Assembly (NCBI GenBank): GCA_965214915.1
Contig: CBDCCP010000002.1
Coordinates: 1,488,001 to 1,552,000, forward strand
DNA: 64,000 bases
Direction of reading: 5' to 3'
Source of the DNA: CATQHP01 sp965214915
Lineage (GTDB): Bacteria > Acidobacteriota > Terriglobia > Bryobacterales > UBA6623
Part shown: positions 7,858-16,509 of the stretch, piece by piece
Position numbering within the stretch: position 1 is the first letter of the stretch
How the letters are laid out: each line of letters starts with the position of its first letter
Position numbers and translations under genes: made by a program
The notes under the pieces: generated by a model
What the model was told of the DNA's origin: nothing
Databases searched by the model: none
The model's input: the letters and a program-made list of their open reading frames with translations, nothing else

Positions 7858-10794
7858 ATGCCGGCGCGGACTTTGCTCGATTCTGCCTTCCTGTCGATTG
7901 CAGCAGCGGCCGGCCGGCGACTCTTTACTATCCACTATTCACTATCCACTATCCACTGGAGCGCGGCAGCGCTCCTCGCCTTGTCCGGGGGCGCCGCGGC
8001 GCAGGAGCGCTTCGACGATCCGGAGCTGGTCTCCGTCCACGTGGAGCTCGGCGTCGGCGACGAGCAGCCCCAGGTTTGGGACGGGAAACTCTCGGTCTCG
8101 GGCGGAGAACTGCTCGGCATCTCCAGCCGGCGGCCGACTCCCGACGACCGCATCGAAGGCAACTCCTGGAAGCTGAGCTCGTGGCAAGGCCCCAACCACT
8201 GGTACCCCGCCCCCAAACCGCAGCCGGTCACGGGCATCCCGGTGAACATCTTCAGCCCCGGCCTGATCGTCGATTTGAAAAGCCGGGGCCGCGCGCGCAT
8301 CGCCTTCGAAACCGAGCAAGGCGGCTTCCGCATCGACCTCGGAGACCTGCCCGCAGGTCAACCGCGCCGTTTTCTAGGGGGCCGCGTCGTCGCCTCGCGG
8401 ACCGTCAGCGCCCGGAAAATCTCCGCGGGCGGGCGTCAAAACGACTTCGCTTCGCTGGCAACCGGCCCGAACGGCCAGGTCTGGGTCGTCTGGGTCGCCT
8501 ACCGCGATGGGGCGAACGAAGTTCTTCTGCGCCATTACGACGGCGGCAAGTGGGGAGCGATCCAAACGGTCACCGAGAAACCCGGAGACGTGTTCCTGGC
8601 CAAGGCCGCGCGCGGCGGCGACGGCCGCATCGTAGTCGTCTGGTCCGACCAGATCGACGGCAACCGCGACCTCTACGCCCGCGCTTTCGACGGCGAGCGC
8701 CGGTCGCCCGTCCAACGGCTCAGCGAAGCCCCGCAGCCCGATCTCTACCACAACCTCGCTACCGACTCTCAAGGCCGCGTCTGGGTCGTCTGGCAGGGGT
8801 TCCGCGAGGGCCAAGCCGACATCTTCGCGCGGGTTCACGACGGCGAACAGTGGTCGCCCGCGGAAAAAGTCTCGACATCGGGGGCCAACGACTGGGAGCC
8901 TGCTATCGCCGCCGACGCCGGCGGCAACGTCTATATCGCCTGGGACACCTACGACAAGGGCAACTACGACATCCTGATGCGCCGCCATGACGGCGAGAGC
9001 TGGCAGGACGCCGTTCCGCTGGCCGACACTCCCAAGTTCGAAGCGCACGTCACCCTGGCCTGCGACGGCGACGATAGGCTGTGGGCCGCCTGGAGCGAAA
9101 GCGGAACCCAGTGGGGCAAGGACAACGGCTTCGGACTCGAACAGGAAGGAACGCGCCTCTATCAGTGGCGGAAGATCGCCGTCGCGGCCCTCGACGGCGG
9201 GCGCCGGCGCGAACCGGTCGCGCCGCTCGACGACGCGCTGCCGCCCGAGCTGCACGATAAAAACGACCTGCCGACCGTCCAACCCGACGGCAAGGGCGGC
9301 GTATGGGTCTTCTTCCGACACCGCAACCCGCGCCTGAAAGACATCGTTTCCGATTTCGAGGCGCACCGCGCGGCGTGGGAGTTGTGGGGCCTGCGCTACA
9401 CGGGCGGCGCGTGGGGCGAGCCGCTCTATTTCCCGCACAGCACCGGCCGCATGGACGTGCGCAGCGCTTTCGCCCAAACCGAAGACGGCGGCATCGTAGC
9501 GGCCTGGCCGACCGACAACCGCGACTTCGCCTCGATGCTGGTGGACCAAGCCGATATCTACGTCGGCAAAATCCCCCCGCCCCCCGCAGCCGGCGCGCTG
9601 GAAATGCAGCCGCGAACGCAGCCCGAAATCACGGTTTACCCGCTCCACCCCAACGAGGCCCAGGACATCGAAACAATCCGCAATTACAAAATCGAGTCGG
9701 GCGGCAAAACCTACAAGATCTACCGCGGAGACACCCACCGCCACACCGAGTTTTCGATGGACGGTTTCAATGACGGTTCCCTGTTACAGGCTTACCGCTA
9801 CGCCATCGACGCGGCAAGCCTCGATTACTACGCCAACTCCGAGCACAACTTCCTGGGCGGCCCCGACGTGGAATATCACGACTGGCTGCTGCAGCAGTTC
9901 GTCGATTGCTTCCACCTGCCGGGCCGCTTCACGCCGCTCTTCGCCTACGAGCGCAGCGTGCGCTACCCCAACGGACACCGCAACATCATCTTCGCCAAAC
10001 GCGGCGTCCGGCCGTTTCCGATTTCGATCGAAGAGACCGGCGGTCTATTCGCCTTCGCCACCGAGGAAGCGACGAAGCGCTCGGCCAACCCCGAACCCGT
10101 GGGCACGAAAGACCTGTACGCCTACCTCAAGGAGAATGACGGCATCGCCATCTCGCATACCTCGGCGACCAACATGGGCACCGACTGGCGCGACAACGAT
10201 CCGCAAGTCGAGCCGCTGGTGGAGATCTATCAGGGCGACCGCGTCTCGGCCGAATACGAAGGCGCGCCGCGGGCCGCGCATGCCGGCAACCCCCGCTCGG
10301 CCCCGGGCGGTTTCCGCCCCGCCGGTTTCGTCTGGAACGCCTGGGCGAAAGGCTACAAGCTCGGCGTGCAGGCCGCATCGGACCACGTGGCGACACATAT
10401 CTCCTACGCCTGCACGATAGCCGAGAATTCGAGCCGCGAAGGGCTGCTCGACGCGATGCGCAAGCGGCACTCTTACGGCGCAACCGACAACATCGTGCTG
10501 GACTACCGGCTTCAGGCCGGCGGCAAGGAGTACCTGCAGGGCGACATCGTGACCGTATCCGGCGACTTTCGCTTGTCGGTGCGGGTGATCGGCACGGAGC
10601 CGATCCGCCAGATCGACATTATCAGGAACCGGGAGTTCGTCCACAACCGCCAGAGCCTCGGCCGGGAGACGGCGTTTACCTTTACCGACGGCGAAGCGGA
10701 GCCGGGCGAAAGCTACTACTATGTGCGCGTCCAGCAAGTGGACGGCCAGATCGCCTGGTCGTCGCCCATCTGGGTCACGGTGGGCCCACGGTAG
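7858..10794 (+). CDS. Secreted propeller plus PHP-type metallohydrolase (DUF3604-like)
   Basis: 978 residues. The N-terminus is a signal peptide ending near GGAAAQ; its coding DNA contains the heptamer repeat described at 7927. Residues about 150-560 carry repeated blades with NGQVWVVWVAYRDG, QGRVWVVWQGFREG and DDRLWAAWSES, as in sialidase-like propellers. From about 610 there is a PHP-like metal site: YRGDTHRHTEFSMDG, then YANSEHN and later ISHTSATNMGTDW, typical of DUF3604 proteins. PHP domains hydrolyse phosphoesters with two or three metals. The second PHP-type secreted enzyme at 16510-19017 is not closely related. Substrate unknown; the propeller may bind it. Start chosen at the ATG preceded by TATACT, 7 bases away. 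Confidence 0.82.
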   Translation: MPARTLLDSAFLSIAAAAGRRLFTIHYSLSTIHWSAAALLALSGGAAAQERFDDPELVSVHVELGVGDEQPQVWDGKLSVSGGELLGISSRRPTPDDRIEGNSWKLSSWQGPNHWYPAPKPQPVTGIPVNIFSPGLIVDLKSRGRARIAFETEQGGFRIDLGDLPAGQPRRFLGGRVVASRTVSARKISAGGRQNDFASLATGPNGQVWVVWVAYRDGANEVLLRHYDGGKWGAIQTVTEKPGDVFLAKAARGGDGRIVVVWSDQIDGNRDLYARAFDGERRSPVQRLSEAPQPDLYHNLATDSQGRVWVVWQGFREGQADIFARVHDGEQWSPAEKVSTSGANDWEPAIAADAGGNVYIAWDTYDKGNYDILMRRHDGESWQDAVPLADTPKFEAHVTLACDGDDRLWAAWSESGTQWGKDNGFGLEQEGTRLYQWRKIAVAALDGGRRREPVAPLDDALPPELHDKNDLPTVQPDGKGGVWVFFRHRNPRLKDIVSDFEAHRAAWELWGLRYTGGAWGEPLYFPHSTGRMDVRSAFAQTEDGGIVAAWPTDNRDFASMLVDQADIYVGKIPPPPAAGALEMQPRTQPEITVYPLHPNEAQDIETIRNYKIESGGKTYKIYRGDTHRHTEFSMDGFNDGSLLQAYRYAIDAASLDYYANSEHNFLGGPDVEYHDWLLQQFVDCFHLPGRFTPLFAYERSVRYPNGHRNIIFAKRGVRPFPISIEETGGLFAFATEEATKRSANPEPVGTKDLYAYLKENDGIAISHTSATNMGTDWRDNDPQVEPLVEIYQGDRVSAEYEGAPRAAHAGNPRSAPGGFRPAGFVWNAWAKGYKLGVQAASDHVATHISYACTIAENSSREGLLDAMRKRHSYGATDNIVLDYRLQAGGKEYLQGDIVTVSGDFRLSVRVIGTEPIRQIDIIRNREFVHNRQSLGRETAFTFTDGEAEPGESYYYVRVQQVDGQIAWSSPIWVTVGPR
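7927..7959. repeat. Heptamer repeat inside a signal-peptide coding region
   Basis: Four seven-base units in a row (ACTATCC, ACTATTC, ACTATCC, ACTATCC) followed by ACTGG. In the reading frame of the gene starting at 7858 they encode the TIHYSLSTIHW part of the signal peptide. The same repeat elsewhere in the window is intergenic. Confidence 0.8.
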
Positions 10795-10876
10795 CCTTGT
10801 TGGCGAAAGACGGCGCGCCGATAGGCAACGAGGCTGCCCGTTGTACTCGGCGTAGCACCGGGACGCCCGGCCGTTT

Positions 10877-11290
10877 TTATCCGCTCATTGAAGCCCGCGC
10901 CGGCATCCAGCCGCGCCCTGACGATGGCGGAGTCCTTGTTGGAACGCCGGCTATCGCCGCAGCGCGTCGTCCGCATCGTTCTTCTTCGCCGACATCGCGC
11001 CAAGCCGCCTTTGCCGTTGTCGATTCGTCCGGCATTTTCTTGCGCCGTAAGACAGCCGGGGCCTTCGCCAGGGGTTGATTCAACCGCTTGCGGGCTTGCG
11101 CCAAGTCGTAGTCGAGTTGATACTTCAGCCAGATGTCGGCGGTTGCCCAGCCCAAAGCTTCCATTTTCAGCGCCATGTTCATCGAATTCGGCTCATAGCC
11201 GTTCACGATGCGCGACAACGTGACACGGCTCACTTCCAGCTTTGCCGCCGCGACGGCTTGCTCGACGACGTTCGGCAGCCGCTCGGGCAT
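10877..11290 (-). pseudogene. Decayed HigA-like antitoxin (XRE helix-turn-helix)
   Basis: About 75 residues match the core of HigA-type antitoxins: EVSRVTLSRIVNGY, then MNMALKMEALGWATAD and WLKYQLDYDLAQAR. The usual N-terminal block (HPGEILREE) is absent in this frame, and the C-terminal tail after about 11050 is low-complexity sequence unlike the family. No HigB toxin is found next to it. It is therefore most likely a remnant, although translation of the open frame cannot be excluded. The DNA between this and the gene ending at 10794 shows nothing else. Confidence 0.5.
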
Positions 11291-11384
11291 AGGGCGCAGG
11301 CTTCGCCGACGATCTCGTCGAACAACTCCTGGACCGTCGGAACAGCGAAGATATGTCCGGCGGAAAGCCCGGCCGAACCGCCGG

Positions 11385-11837
11385 TCAACAGAAATGAGCC
11401 AGCACGATCAAAATTACTGAAAAAGCAAAGAAGCCGATCGGCAGGCCGGTTTCGACAACGGTCAGCTTCCAGTAGCGGCTTCTGTTCTTGCCTTTTTCGA
11501 GCAACTCCCATTCCCGCTTGAAAAACGGATAGGCAAGCTTTTCTTCCAACTCGTGCAGCGCATCGAATTTCCCTGCGTTCAGTTGGCGGTAGGAACGGAT
11601 GACAACATACCAGGATGCCGAGAGCAAAGCTCCCACAACGCCTCCGGCAATCAAAATCCCATGGACGGGGATCGCTCCCGTCCCGTATCTCAGAAACGCG
11701 GCAAGCAGAACCAGAATCGCTGTCAGCAGACTGACGTAAAGCCTGTTCGCGCTCTCCCGCCTCTGGCTCACCCGATCCGCAAGCTCGGCGTGCAGCTTGT
11801 AGATTTCCAACAGTTCTTCCTGCCTGTCGTCGTCCAT
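11385..11837 (-). CDS. Small membrane protein, RipA/SLATT-like
   Basis: 150 residues with three hydrophobic segments (about 33-50, 58-75 and 125-147) and a conserved-looking SYRQLNAGKFDALHELE stretch between the second and third. The layout and this motif resemble the RipA family of octameric membrane proteins, which are distantly related to SLATT-domain effectors. No partner nucleotide-sensor gene (SMODS, SLOG) is adjacent, so a defence role is not supported here. Function is uncertain. Confidence 0.65.
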   Translation of the reverse strand: MDDDRQEELLEIYKLHAELADRVSQRRESANRLYVSLLTAILVLLAAFLRYGTGAIPVHGILIAGGVVGALLSASWYVVIRSYRQLNAGKFDALHELEEKLAYPFFKREWELLEKGKNRSRYWKLTVVETGLPIGFFAFSVILIVLAHFC

Positions 11838-11932
11838 GGTTGTAGTCTATCTTCTCAGCCCCATGCAGCGCCCGATGGCGTGGTCGAGGATGTTGCGGCG
11901 CTTGAAGCTTTCCATGAGCCGTCCGGCGCCGT

Positions 11933-12691
11933 CTAACGCGCCGTTGCGCCGCCGTCGATGACCCAGGTTTGTCCGGTGACCCAGGTCGATTCGTCGGAGG
12001 CCAGGTAGAGCGCGATGCCGCCGATGTCGCGGGTCTCGCCCAAGCGGCGGATGGGCTGGTTCGGCGGGATGCGCTCCCCGCCCTCGCCGCTTTTCCAGAA
12101 GAACGAGCTGAAGTCGGTGCGCACCAGGCCGGGGCAGATGGCGTTGACGCGGACGTTGTGCTTGCCCCATTCGTAAGCCCACGAGCGGGTCATCATGATC
12201 AGCCCCGACTTGGTGAAGCTGTAGAGCAGCCCTTCCAACTGCGGCCGCAGTCCGGCGATCGAGGCGATGTTGATAATCGATCCCCCGCCCTTTTCGATCA
12301 TCTTGGGCACGACCAGGCGCAGGAAACGCACCGAAGACAGAACGTTGACCTCGACCATTTTCATGACCGCCTCGTCGGTTACGTTCAGCGACGGGCCTTG
12401 CTCCAAGTTCGTCGCGCCGTTGTTGACCATGATGTCAACCGTGCCGAACCGTTTTTCGGCAGCGGCGACGGTCGCCTCGATTTGCTCCTTCTTGCCTACG
12501 TGACAGGGGAACGGCATCACCTCGCCCGGTAGATCGGCGAACTCGGCCGCCGTCCTTTCGAGGTTTTCCATCTTGCGGCTGGCGATCACAACCTTGGCGC
12601 CCGCTTCGACGAAACGCCTGGAGATTTCCTTGCCGATGCCGCGGCCTCCGCCGGTAACGATGGCGACTTTGCCTTGCAAACTGAAGCTCAT
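11933..12691 (-). CDS. SDR-family NAD(P)-dependent oxidoreductase
   Basis: 252 residues, the standard length of a classical short-chain dehydrogenase. Cofactor motif TGGGRGIG at 13-20, NNGA near 90, catalytic serine in IINIASIAG and the YSFTK (YxxxK) pair near 160, then CPGLVRTDF and a C-terminal GQTWVIDGG. It resembles 3-oxoacyl-ACP reductases and gluconate-type dehydrogenases. It is divergent from the phosphotransferase gene at 12771, often seen with acyl-CoA-related SDRs, so a role in acyl-chain metabolism is plausible. Substrate unknown. Confidence 0.88.
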   Translation of the reverse strand: MSFSLQGKVAIVTGGGRGIGKEISRRFVEAGAKVVIASRKMENLERTAAEFADLPGEVMPFPCHVGKKEQIEATVAAAEKRFGTVDIMVNNGATNLEQGPSLNVTDEAVMKMVEVNVLSSVRFLRLVVPKMIEKGGGSIINIASIAGLRPQLEGLLYSFTKSGLIMMTRSWAYEWGKHNVRVNAICPGLVRTDFSSFFWKSGEGGERIPPNQPIRRLGETRDIGGIALYLASDESTWVTGQTWVIDGGATAR

Positions 12692-12722
12692 CCGGTTCCC
12701 ATCCTTTCGCGCAGTCCCCGAT

Positions 12723-12728
12723 TATAAT
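12723..12728 (+). promoter_or_regulatory. Possible -10 box for the phosphotransferase gene
   Basis: A perfect TATAAT lies 42 bases before the ATG at 12771 in the 79-bp divergent spacer. No good -35 hexamer lies 16-18 bases upstream, so this is only a candidate. Confidence 0.3.
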
Positions 12729-12770
12729 GCCTTAGCGGCCGGCGCGAAAGCGGCGCGAGCTGCATAAACG

Positions 12771-13817
12771 ATGAGTTCGACGCCCGTAACGACGCCCGTG
12801 CGCGAAGTTCACCGCTTCGACGAAGAGGCTCTGACCCGCTATCTGGCGCAGCATCTCGATGGGTTCGAGGGGCCGTGCGCGGTGCGGCAATTCGAGGGCG
12901 GGCAGTCGAATCCGACCTTCTTGCTGCAAACCGGCGGCGGCGATTACGTCCTGCGCAAAAAGCCGCCGGGCAAGCTGCTGCCCTCGGCGCATGCGGTCGA
13001 GCGCGAATACCGCGTGATGAAAGCCTTGGAACACAGCAGCGTGCCCGTTTGCCGCATGTTGCTGCTCTGCGAAGACGACGCGGTAATCGGCACGCCGTTT
13101 ATCGTCATGGAGCACGTTGCGGGCCGGGTATTCCACGACCTGACGCTGCCCGGGCTTTCTCCCGGCGACAGGACGGCGGTTTATGCGCACATGGTCGAAG
13201 TCCTGGCGCACCTGCACACGGTTGTCCCGGAGGCGGTAGGCTTGGGCGACTTCGGCAGGCCGGGAAATTATTACGCCCGCCAGATCAGCCGCTGGACGCG
13301 GCAATACCGCGCTGCCGAAACGCGCGTCATTCCCGAAATGGACCGTCTGATCGACTGGCTGCCTACGAACATTCCGGCCGAGGGCGGCAGCGGCCTGGTT
13401 CACGGAGACTACCGCTTGGGCAACATGATCCTGCACCCTTCCGAGCCGCGGATCGTAGCGCTGCTCGATTGGGAGCTTTCGACCCTGGGGCATCCTCTGG
13501 CGGATCTGGCCTACAACTGCATGCCCTATTACATGCCCGCCTACCGCAACCCGTCGCTGGTCGATAACGACCCCGCCGTATCGGGCATCCCCAGTCTCGA
13601 AGAGTACCTCGACGCCTACTGCCGGCATACCGGACGGGAAGGCATCGACGACTGGAACTTCTACATGGCTTTCTCGCTGTTTCGCTCGGCGGGGATCGGC
13701 CAGGGGGTTTACAAGCGCGGTCTGGACGGCAACGCCAGCTCGCGCACGGCGCTGCAACTCGGCAAGGGCGTGGAAATGACGGCCCGCATCGGTTGGCGCT
13801 TGGCGCAGGAGAATTGA
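12771..13817 (+). CDS. Phosphotransferase family protein (APH/ACAD10-11-like)
   Basis: 348 residues with the aminoglycoside phosphotransferase-type kinase fold: nucleotide-binding loop near GGQSNPTFLL, the lysine in YVLRKKPPGKLL, catalytic loop LVHGDYRLGNMI and metal motif LLDWELSTLGHPLADL. The KLLPSAHAVEREYRVM stretch is typical of the subgroup fused to acyl-CoA dehydrogenases in eukaryotes (ACAD10/11), which phosphorylates 4-hydroxyacyl-CoAs. Together with the divergent SDR gene this points to hydroxy-acid catabolism rather than drug resistance; that is inference. Confidence 0.88.
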   Translation: MSSTPVTTPVREVHRFDEEALTRYLAQHLDGFEGPCAVRQFEGGQSNPTFLLQTGGGDYVLRKKPPGKLLPSAHAVEREYRVMKALEHSSVPVCRMLLLCEDDAVIGTPFIVMEHVAGRVFHDLTLPGLSPGDRTAVYAHMVEVLAHLHTVVPEAVGLGDFGRPGNYYARQISRWTRQYRAAETRVIPEMDRLIDWLPTNIPAEGGSGLVHGDYRLGNMILHPSEPRIVALLDWELSTLGHPLADLAYNCMPYYMPAYRNPSLVDNDPAVSGIPSLEEYLDAYCRHTGREGIDDWNFYMAFSLFRSAGIGQGVYKRGLDGNASSRTALQLGKGVEMTARIGWRLAQEN

Positions 13818-13845
13818 CCCTTCACCCTTCGCCCTTCACCCTTCC
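13818..13845. repeat. Heptamer repeat CCCTTCA/CCCTTCG
   Basis: Four units (CCCTTCA, CCCTTCG, CCCTTCA, CCCTTCC) fill the junction of two convergent genes. The repeat supplies the last codons and the stop of the minus-strand P-loop gene (RVKGEG then stop). It is a different unit from the ACTATCC family but has the same period. Confidence 0.75.
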
Positions 13846-14463
13846 CAAGCGCGCTTTGACAAAGGCGGCGATTTCCTCGCTGCAATAGGATGGGGGCTCG
13901 ACTTGGAACGCGGGCTTGCGCTCAAGCAGCGAAAGATCGAACCCCGGCCAAGGCGGCGCGGCGCTGGCCGCAGCCGGCAGGACGAAGGCGTCGGCTCTCT
14001 CGTGCAGCCGCGCTGCGCTGGCCTTAAAATCCCGTTCGTCGAAGTGCAGAACCGCGAGATAGACGTCCGGGGCGAGGAAATCCAGAACGCTGTTCGATTC
14101 GATCAGGACGTGCTTGCTGCCTGCGATGCGCTTGCGAACGGCGGGCATCGCAAGGCCCAGGCGGCCCATTGCAGCGCGCACCCAAAGCGCCTCCCGCGCT
14201 CCGGCGCGGAGCATTCTCGCCGTATCGGAACCGGGTTTTTCGCCGCTCTCGAGCGCGATGTCGAACGGACATTCCGGGTCGTCTATCGCGCAGCCGCAGG
14301 GCTCGCCCGTGCTCGAACAGATGCCGTGGCCGAACTGCGTGATCTTGACCGCGGTCCATTCTAGGTCCCTGGTGGAGGCGATCAACGCGCAGGCCAGAGA
14401 AGTTTTGCCGATATTCCGGCTGTTGCCGCCGACGACGAGCGTTTTCATTCCTTCCGGTTTCAT
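13822..14463 (-). CDS. P-loop NTPase, MobB-like, with a four-cysteine cluster
   Basis: 213 residues from the ATG at 14463. A Walker A motif, GGNSRNIGKTS (12-22), opens the protein as in MobB and related dethiobiotin-synthetase-like GTPases. Residues 49-65 hold C49, C56, C58 and C65 in the symmetric spacing C-x6-C-x-C-x6-C, suggesting a metal or Fe-S site that MobB lacks. The ATG overlaps the lpxD stop by four bases (ATGA), so the two are co-translated. The annotation MobB-like rests only on the P-loop region; the true function is unknown. Confidence 0.75.
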   Translation of the reverse strand: MKPEGMKTLVVGGNSRNIGKTSLACALIASTRDLEWTAVKITQFGHGICSSTGEPCGCAIDDPECPFDIALESGEKPGSDTARMLRAGAREALWVRAAMGRLGLAMPAVRKRIAGSKHVLIESNSVLDFLAPDVYLAVLHFDERDFKASAARLHERADAFVLPAAASAAPPWPGFDLSLLERKPAFQVEPPSYCSEEIAAFVKARLGRVKGEG

Positions 14464-15482
14464 TTTTTTTCCAGGGCATCGAGCCGGGCCTGGAGCCGTT
14501 TCACCTGCTCTTGCAGCTTCGGCAGGCGGTTGACGCGGGCCTGCGAGGCCAGATGTTCCCGCAGGGGGCGCGCCGGCGTTCCCCAATAAACGCCGTCCTT
14601 TGCCAGCGATTTTTCCGGCAGCAGGCCGCCTTGCCCGCCGAGTTGCGCCCGCGCCCCGATACGCGCGCCCTCGCCGATGCCGGCTTGCCCGCCGAGCACC
14701 GCGTAATCCTCGACGGTCACTCCTCCGGACAAGCCCACCTGCGCGGCCATCACGACATGCTTGCCGATTTGGCAGTTGTGCCCGATATGCACCAAGTTGT
14801 CGAGCTTCGTTCCGGCGCCGATGCGCGTGTCGTCGAGCGCGCCCCGGTCAACGCACGAGTTAGCGCCGATTTCCACGTCGTCGCCGATTTCGACGGCGCC
14901 GATCTGGGGGAACTTGTCGTAGCGGTCGGTTTCGAAAACGAGGCCGAAGCCGTCGGCGCCGATAGCCACTCCCGCGTGCAAGATCACGCGGTCGCCGATG
15001 CGGCAACCGCCGTAAACGCGGGCTCCGGCATGGAAGCGGCAGTCTTCCCCGACTTGCGCGCCCGCTCCCAGGAATGCGCCGGGGCCGATGACTGTGCCGC
15101 GTCCGACCGCGGCGCCGTTTTCAACCACGGCATAAGGGCCGATCGCAACGCCCTCGGCAATTTTCGCCGCGCGATGCACGACGGCGCCGGGATGAATGCC
15201 GGGCGCCGCCGGAGGCTCGGGCCGCAACGACCGCAAGGCGCGCGCGAACGCATTGCGGGGCCGCCGCGCACGGATCAAGGTCCGGCCGGGCGCAACGGCG
15301 TCGGGGCCGACGATGACGCATCCCGCAGCGGTGTCCGGCAAGTCCGCGGCGCCGGAGCGGCTTTCCCAAAACGCAAGGTCATGGGGCCCGGCGCGGTCGA
15401 GCGCATGGCCGGAAGTAATTTCGCAGTCGAGATCGCCTTCCGCTTCGCCGCCGACCAGTTCCGCTATGACCCGAACCTTCAT
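14460..15482 (-). CDS. lpxD: UDP-3-O-acylglucosamine N-acyltransferase
   Basis: About 340 residues of left-handed beta-helix hexapeptide repeats (IGPYAVVENGAAVG, IGDRVILHAG and similar) after an N-terminal uridine-binding domain, ending in a coiled helix (LQEQVKRLQARLDALEKK). The catalytic histidine lies in NLVHIGHNCQIGKH, and the GADGFG motif typical of LpxD is present. The enzyme adds the second 3-hydroxyacyl chain in lipid A synthesis, which shows an outer membrane with LPS-type lipid. An ATG six codons upstream (15500) is also possible; MKVRVIAELVGG fits the family start better. Confidence 0.93.
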   Translation of the reverse strand: MKVRVIAELVGGEAEGDLDCEITSGHALDRAGPHDLAFWESRSGAADLPDTAAGCVIVGPDAVAPGRTLIRARRPRNAFARALRSLRPEPPAAPGIHPGAVVHRAAKIAEGVAIGPYAVVENGAAVGRGTVIGPGAFLGAGAQVGEDCRFHAGARVYGGCRIGDRVILHAGVAIGADGFGLVFETDRYDKFPQIGAVEIGDDVEIGANSCVDRGALDDTRIGAGTKLDNLVHIGHNCQIGKHVVMAAQVGLSGGVTVEDYAVLGGQAGIGEGARIGARAQLGGQGGLLPEKSLAKDGVYWGTPARPLREHLASQARVNRLPKLQEQVKRLQARLDALEKK

Positions 15483-15511
15483 GCGCGTCCGCGTTACCAT
15501 CGTACAAAGAG

Positions 15512-16324
15512 ATGTTGTTTCGATTCAGCGTACGGTCGGCGGCTGCCCGCTGCTTGCTCGTTGCCGCCTTGCTCTTCGGCGGGAGCTCGAGCGCGAAGGG
15601 ATGGAGCGAGCTCGGGCGCCGGGTCATCGCGCAGCTTGCGCAAGAGAATCTCAATGACAACGTCATTCGCAGGATGGGCTTCCTTTTTGGCAAGGGAGCG
15701 AAGCTGGTCGATTTCGCAACCTGGGCGGACGCCGTAGCGGACGAGCGGCCTGAGACCGAGGCGTGGCGCTCGATTACGATACCGCCGAACGCGCGGCGCG
15801 TGGACTACGAACGCGACTGTCCGCTCGGCGATTGCACCCCCGTCAAGCTGCGCGCCTGCGTCGGCATCGTAAGGCTGGCCATCAAGCCCAAAGCCGAGCA
15901 AATCGACGCCTTCAAGATGCTGATCGGCCTGGCCGGCGATCTGCATCAGCCGCTGCGCGCAGGATACCCGCCGGGACAAGGAGGCGAGGAAAAACCGATC
16001 GTGCTGGGCGGCCGCAAACTGGAGCTTTTCGATGCGTGGGAGTCGGCCCTGCTCGCAGGGATGGGCTCCGAGGAAGAGATTCTCGAGCGCACGAGGCGGC
16101 GCATCACCTCCGAAACCAAAACCGCGTGGGTACAGGGGTCTCTCCGCGATTGGACCTGGGAAACCCATCAAGTCGCCGTCCGCAACGCATACGATTCGTT
16201 GCCGTCGGATGAAGCGCGGCAACTGGACGAGGCGTACGTCGAGCGGGCCGAAGCGGCGATCGAGGAACAGCTTGCGAAGGCGGCCGTGCGTCTGGCGTAC
16301 CTGCTGGCCGACGCTTGGCCGTAA
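15512..16324 (+). CDS. S1/P1-nuclease-fold protein without its zinc histidines
   Basis: 270 residues with a signal peptide cleaved before W31, the residue that is the N-terminal zinc ligand in P1 nuclease. The family is clear from WSELG, FATWAD, VDYERDC, LAGDLHQPL and the helical C-terminus. Compared with P1 nuclease from memory, W31, D73 and D143 are kept, but the five zinc histidines are replaced: H6 by R36, H60 by S87 or a neighbour, H116 by G139, H126 by R149 and H149 by F173; D153 is E177. It is therefore probably not a zinc nuclease. It may be a binding protein or an inactive relative. Confidence 0.82.
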   Translation: MLFRFSVRSAAARCLLVAALLFGGSSSAKGWSELGRRVIAQLAQENLNDNVIRRMGFLFGKGAKLVDFATWADAVADERPETEAWRSITIPPNARRVDYERDCPLGDCTPVKLRACVGIVRLAIKPKAEQIDAFKMLIGLAGDLHQPLRAGYPPGQGGEEKPIVLGGRKLELFDAWESALLAGMGSEEEILERTRRRITSETKTAWVQGSLRDWTWETHQVAVRNAYDSLPSDEARQLDEAYVERAEAAIEEQLAKAAVRLAYLLADAWP

Positions 16325-16340
16325 GCCGGCGCCGCTTCGC

Positions 16341-16437
16341 TCAGCTCCCGATGGCGTGAAGCCGGATCATGTTGGCGCGTCCGGCGATCTCGAACGGCGC
16401 GCCGGCGACAATGCACAGCAGGTCTCCCGGCTGCGCC
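16341..16437 (-). pseudogene. Copy of the pyruvate kinase 3' end
   Basis: 97 bases align without gaps to 19198-19294, the last 31 codons and stop of the pyk gene, with about five mismatches. It has the same orientation as pyk and nothing else of the gene is present. Together the two copies bracket the PHP metallohydrolase gene at 16510-19017. Confidence 0.85.
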
Positions 16438-16509
16438 GTTTCCGAGCGTCGATTCACGCCTGCATCCCGGAAGCCCGGCTCCGCCGGCAAACAGCCCCTA
16501 AGCGCGCAC

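Noticed and set aside
10795..11030. Gene in the gap before the HigA remnant
   Set aside because: Short frames on both strands have no start signals and no recognisable sequence.
11385..11837. SLATT-type antiphage effector
   Set aside because: The membrane layout is similar but no nucleotide sensor, nuclease or other defence gene is adjacent.
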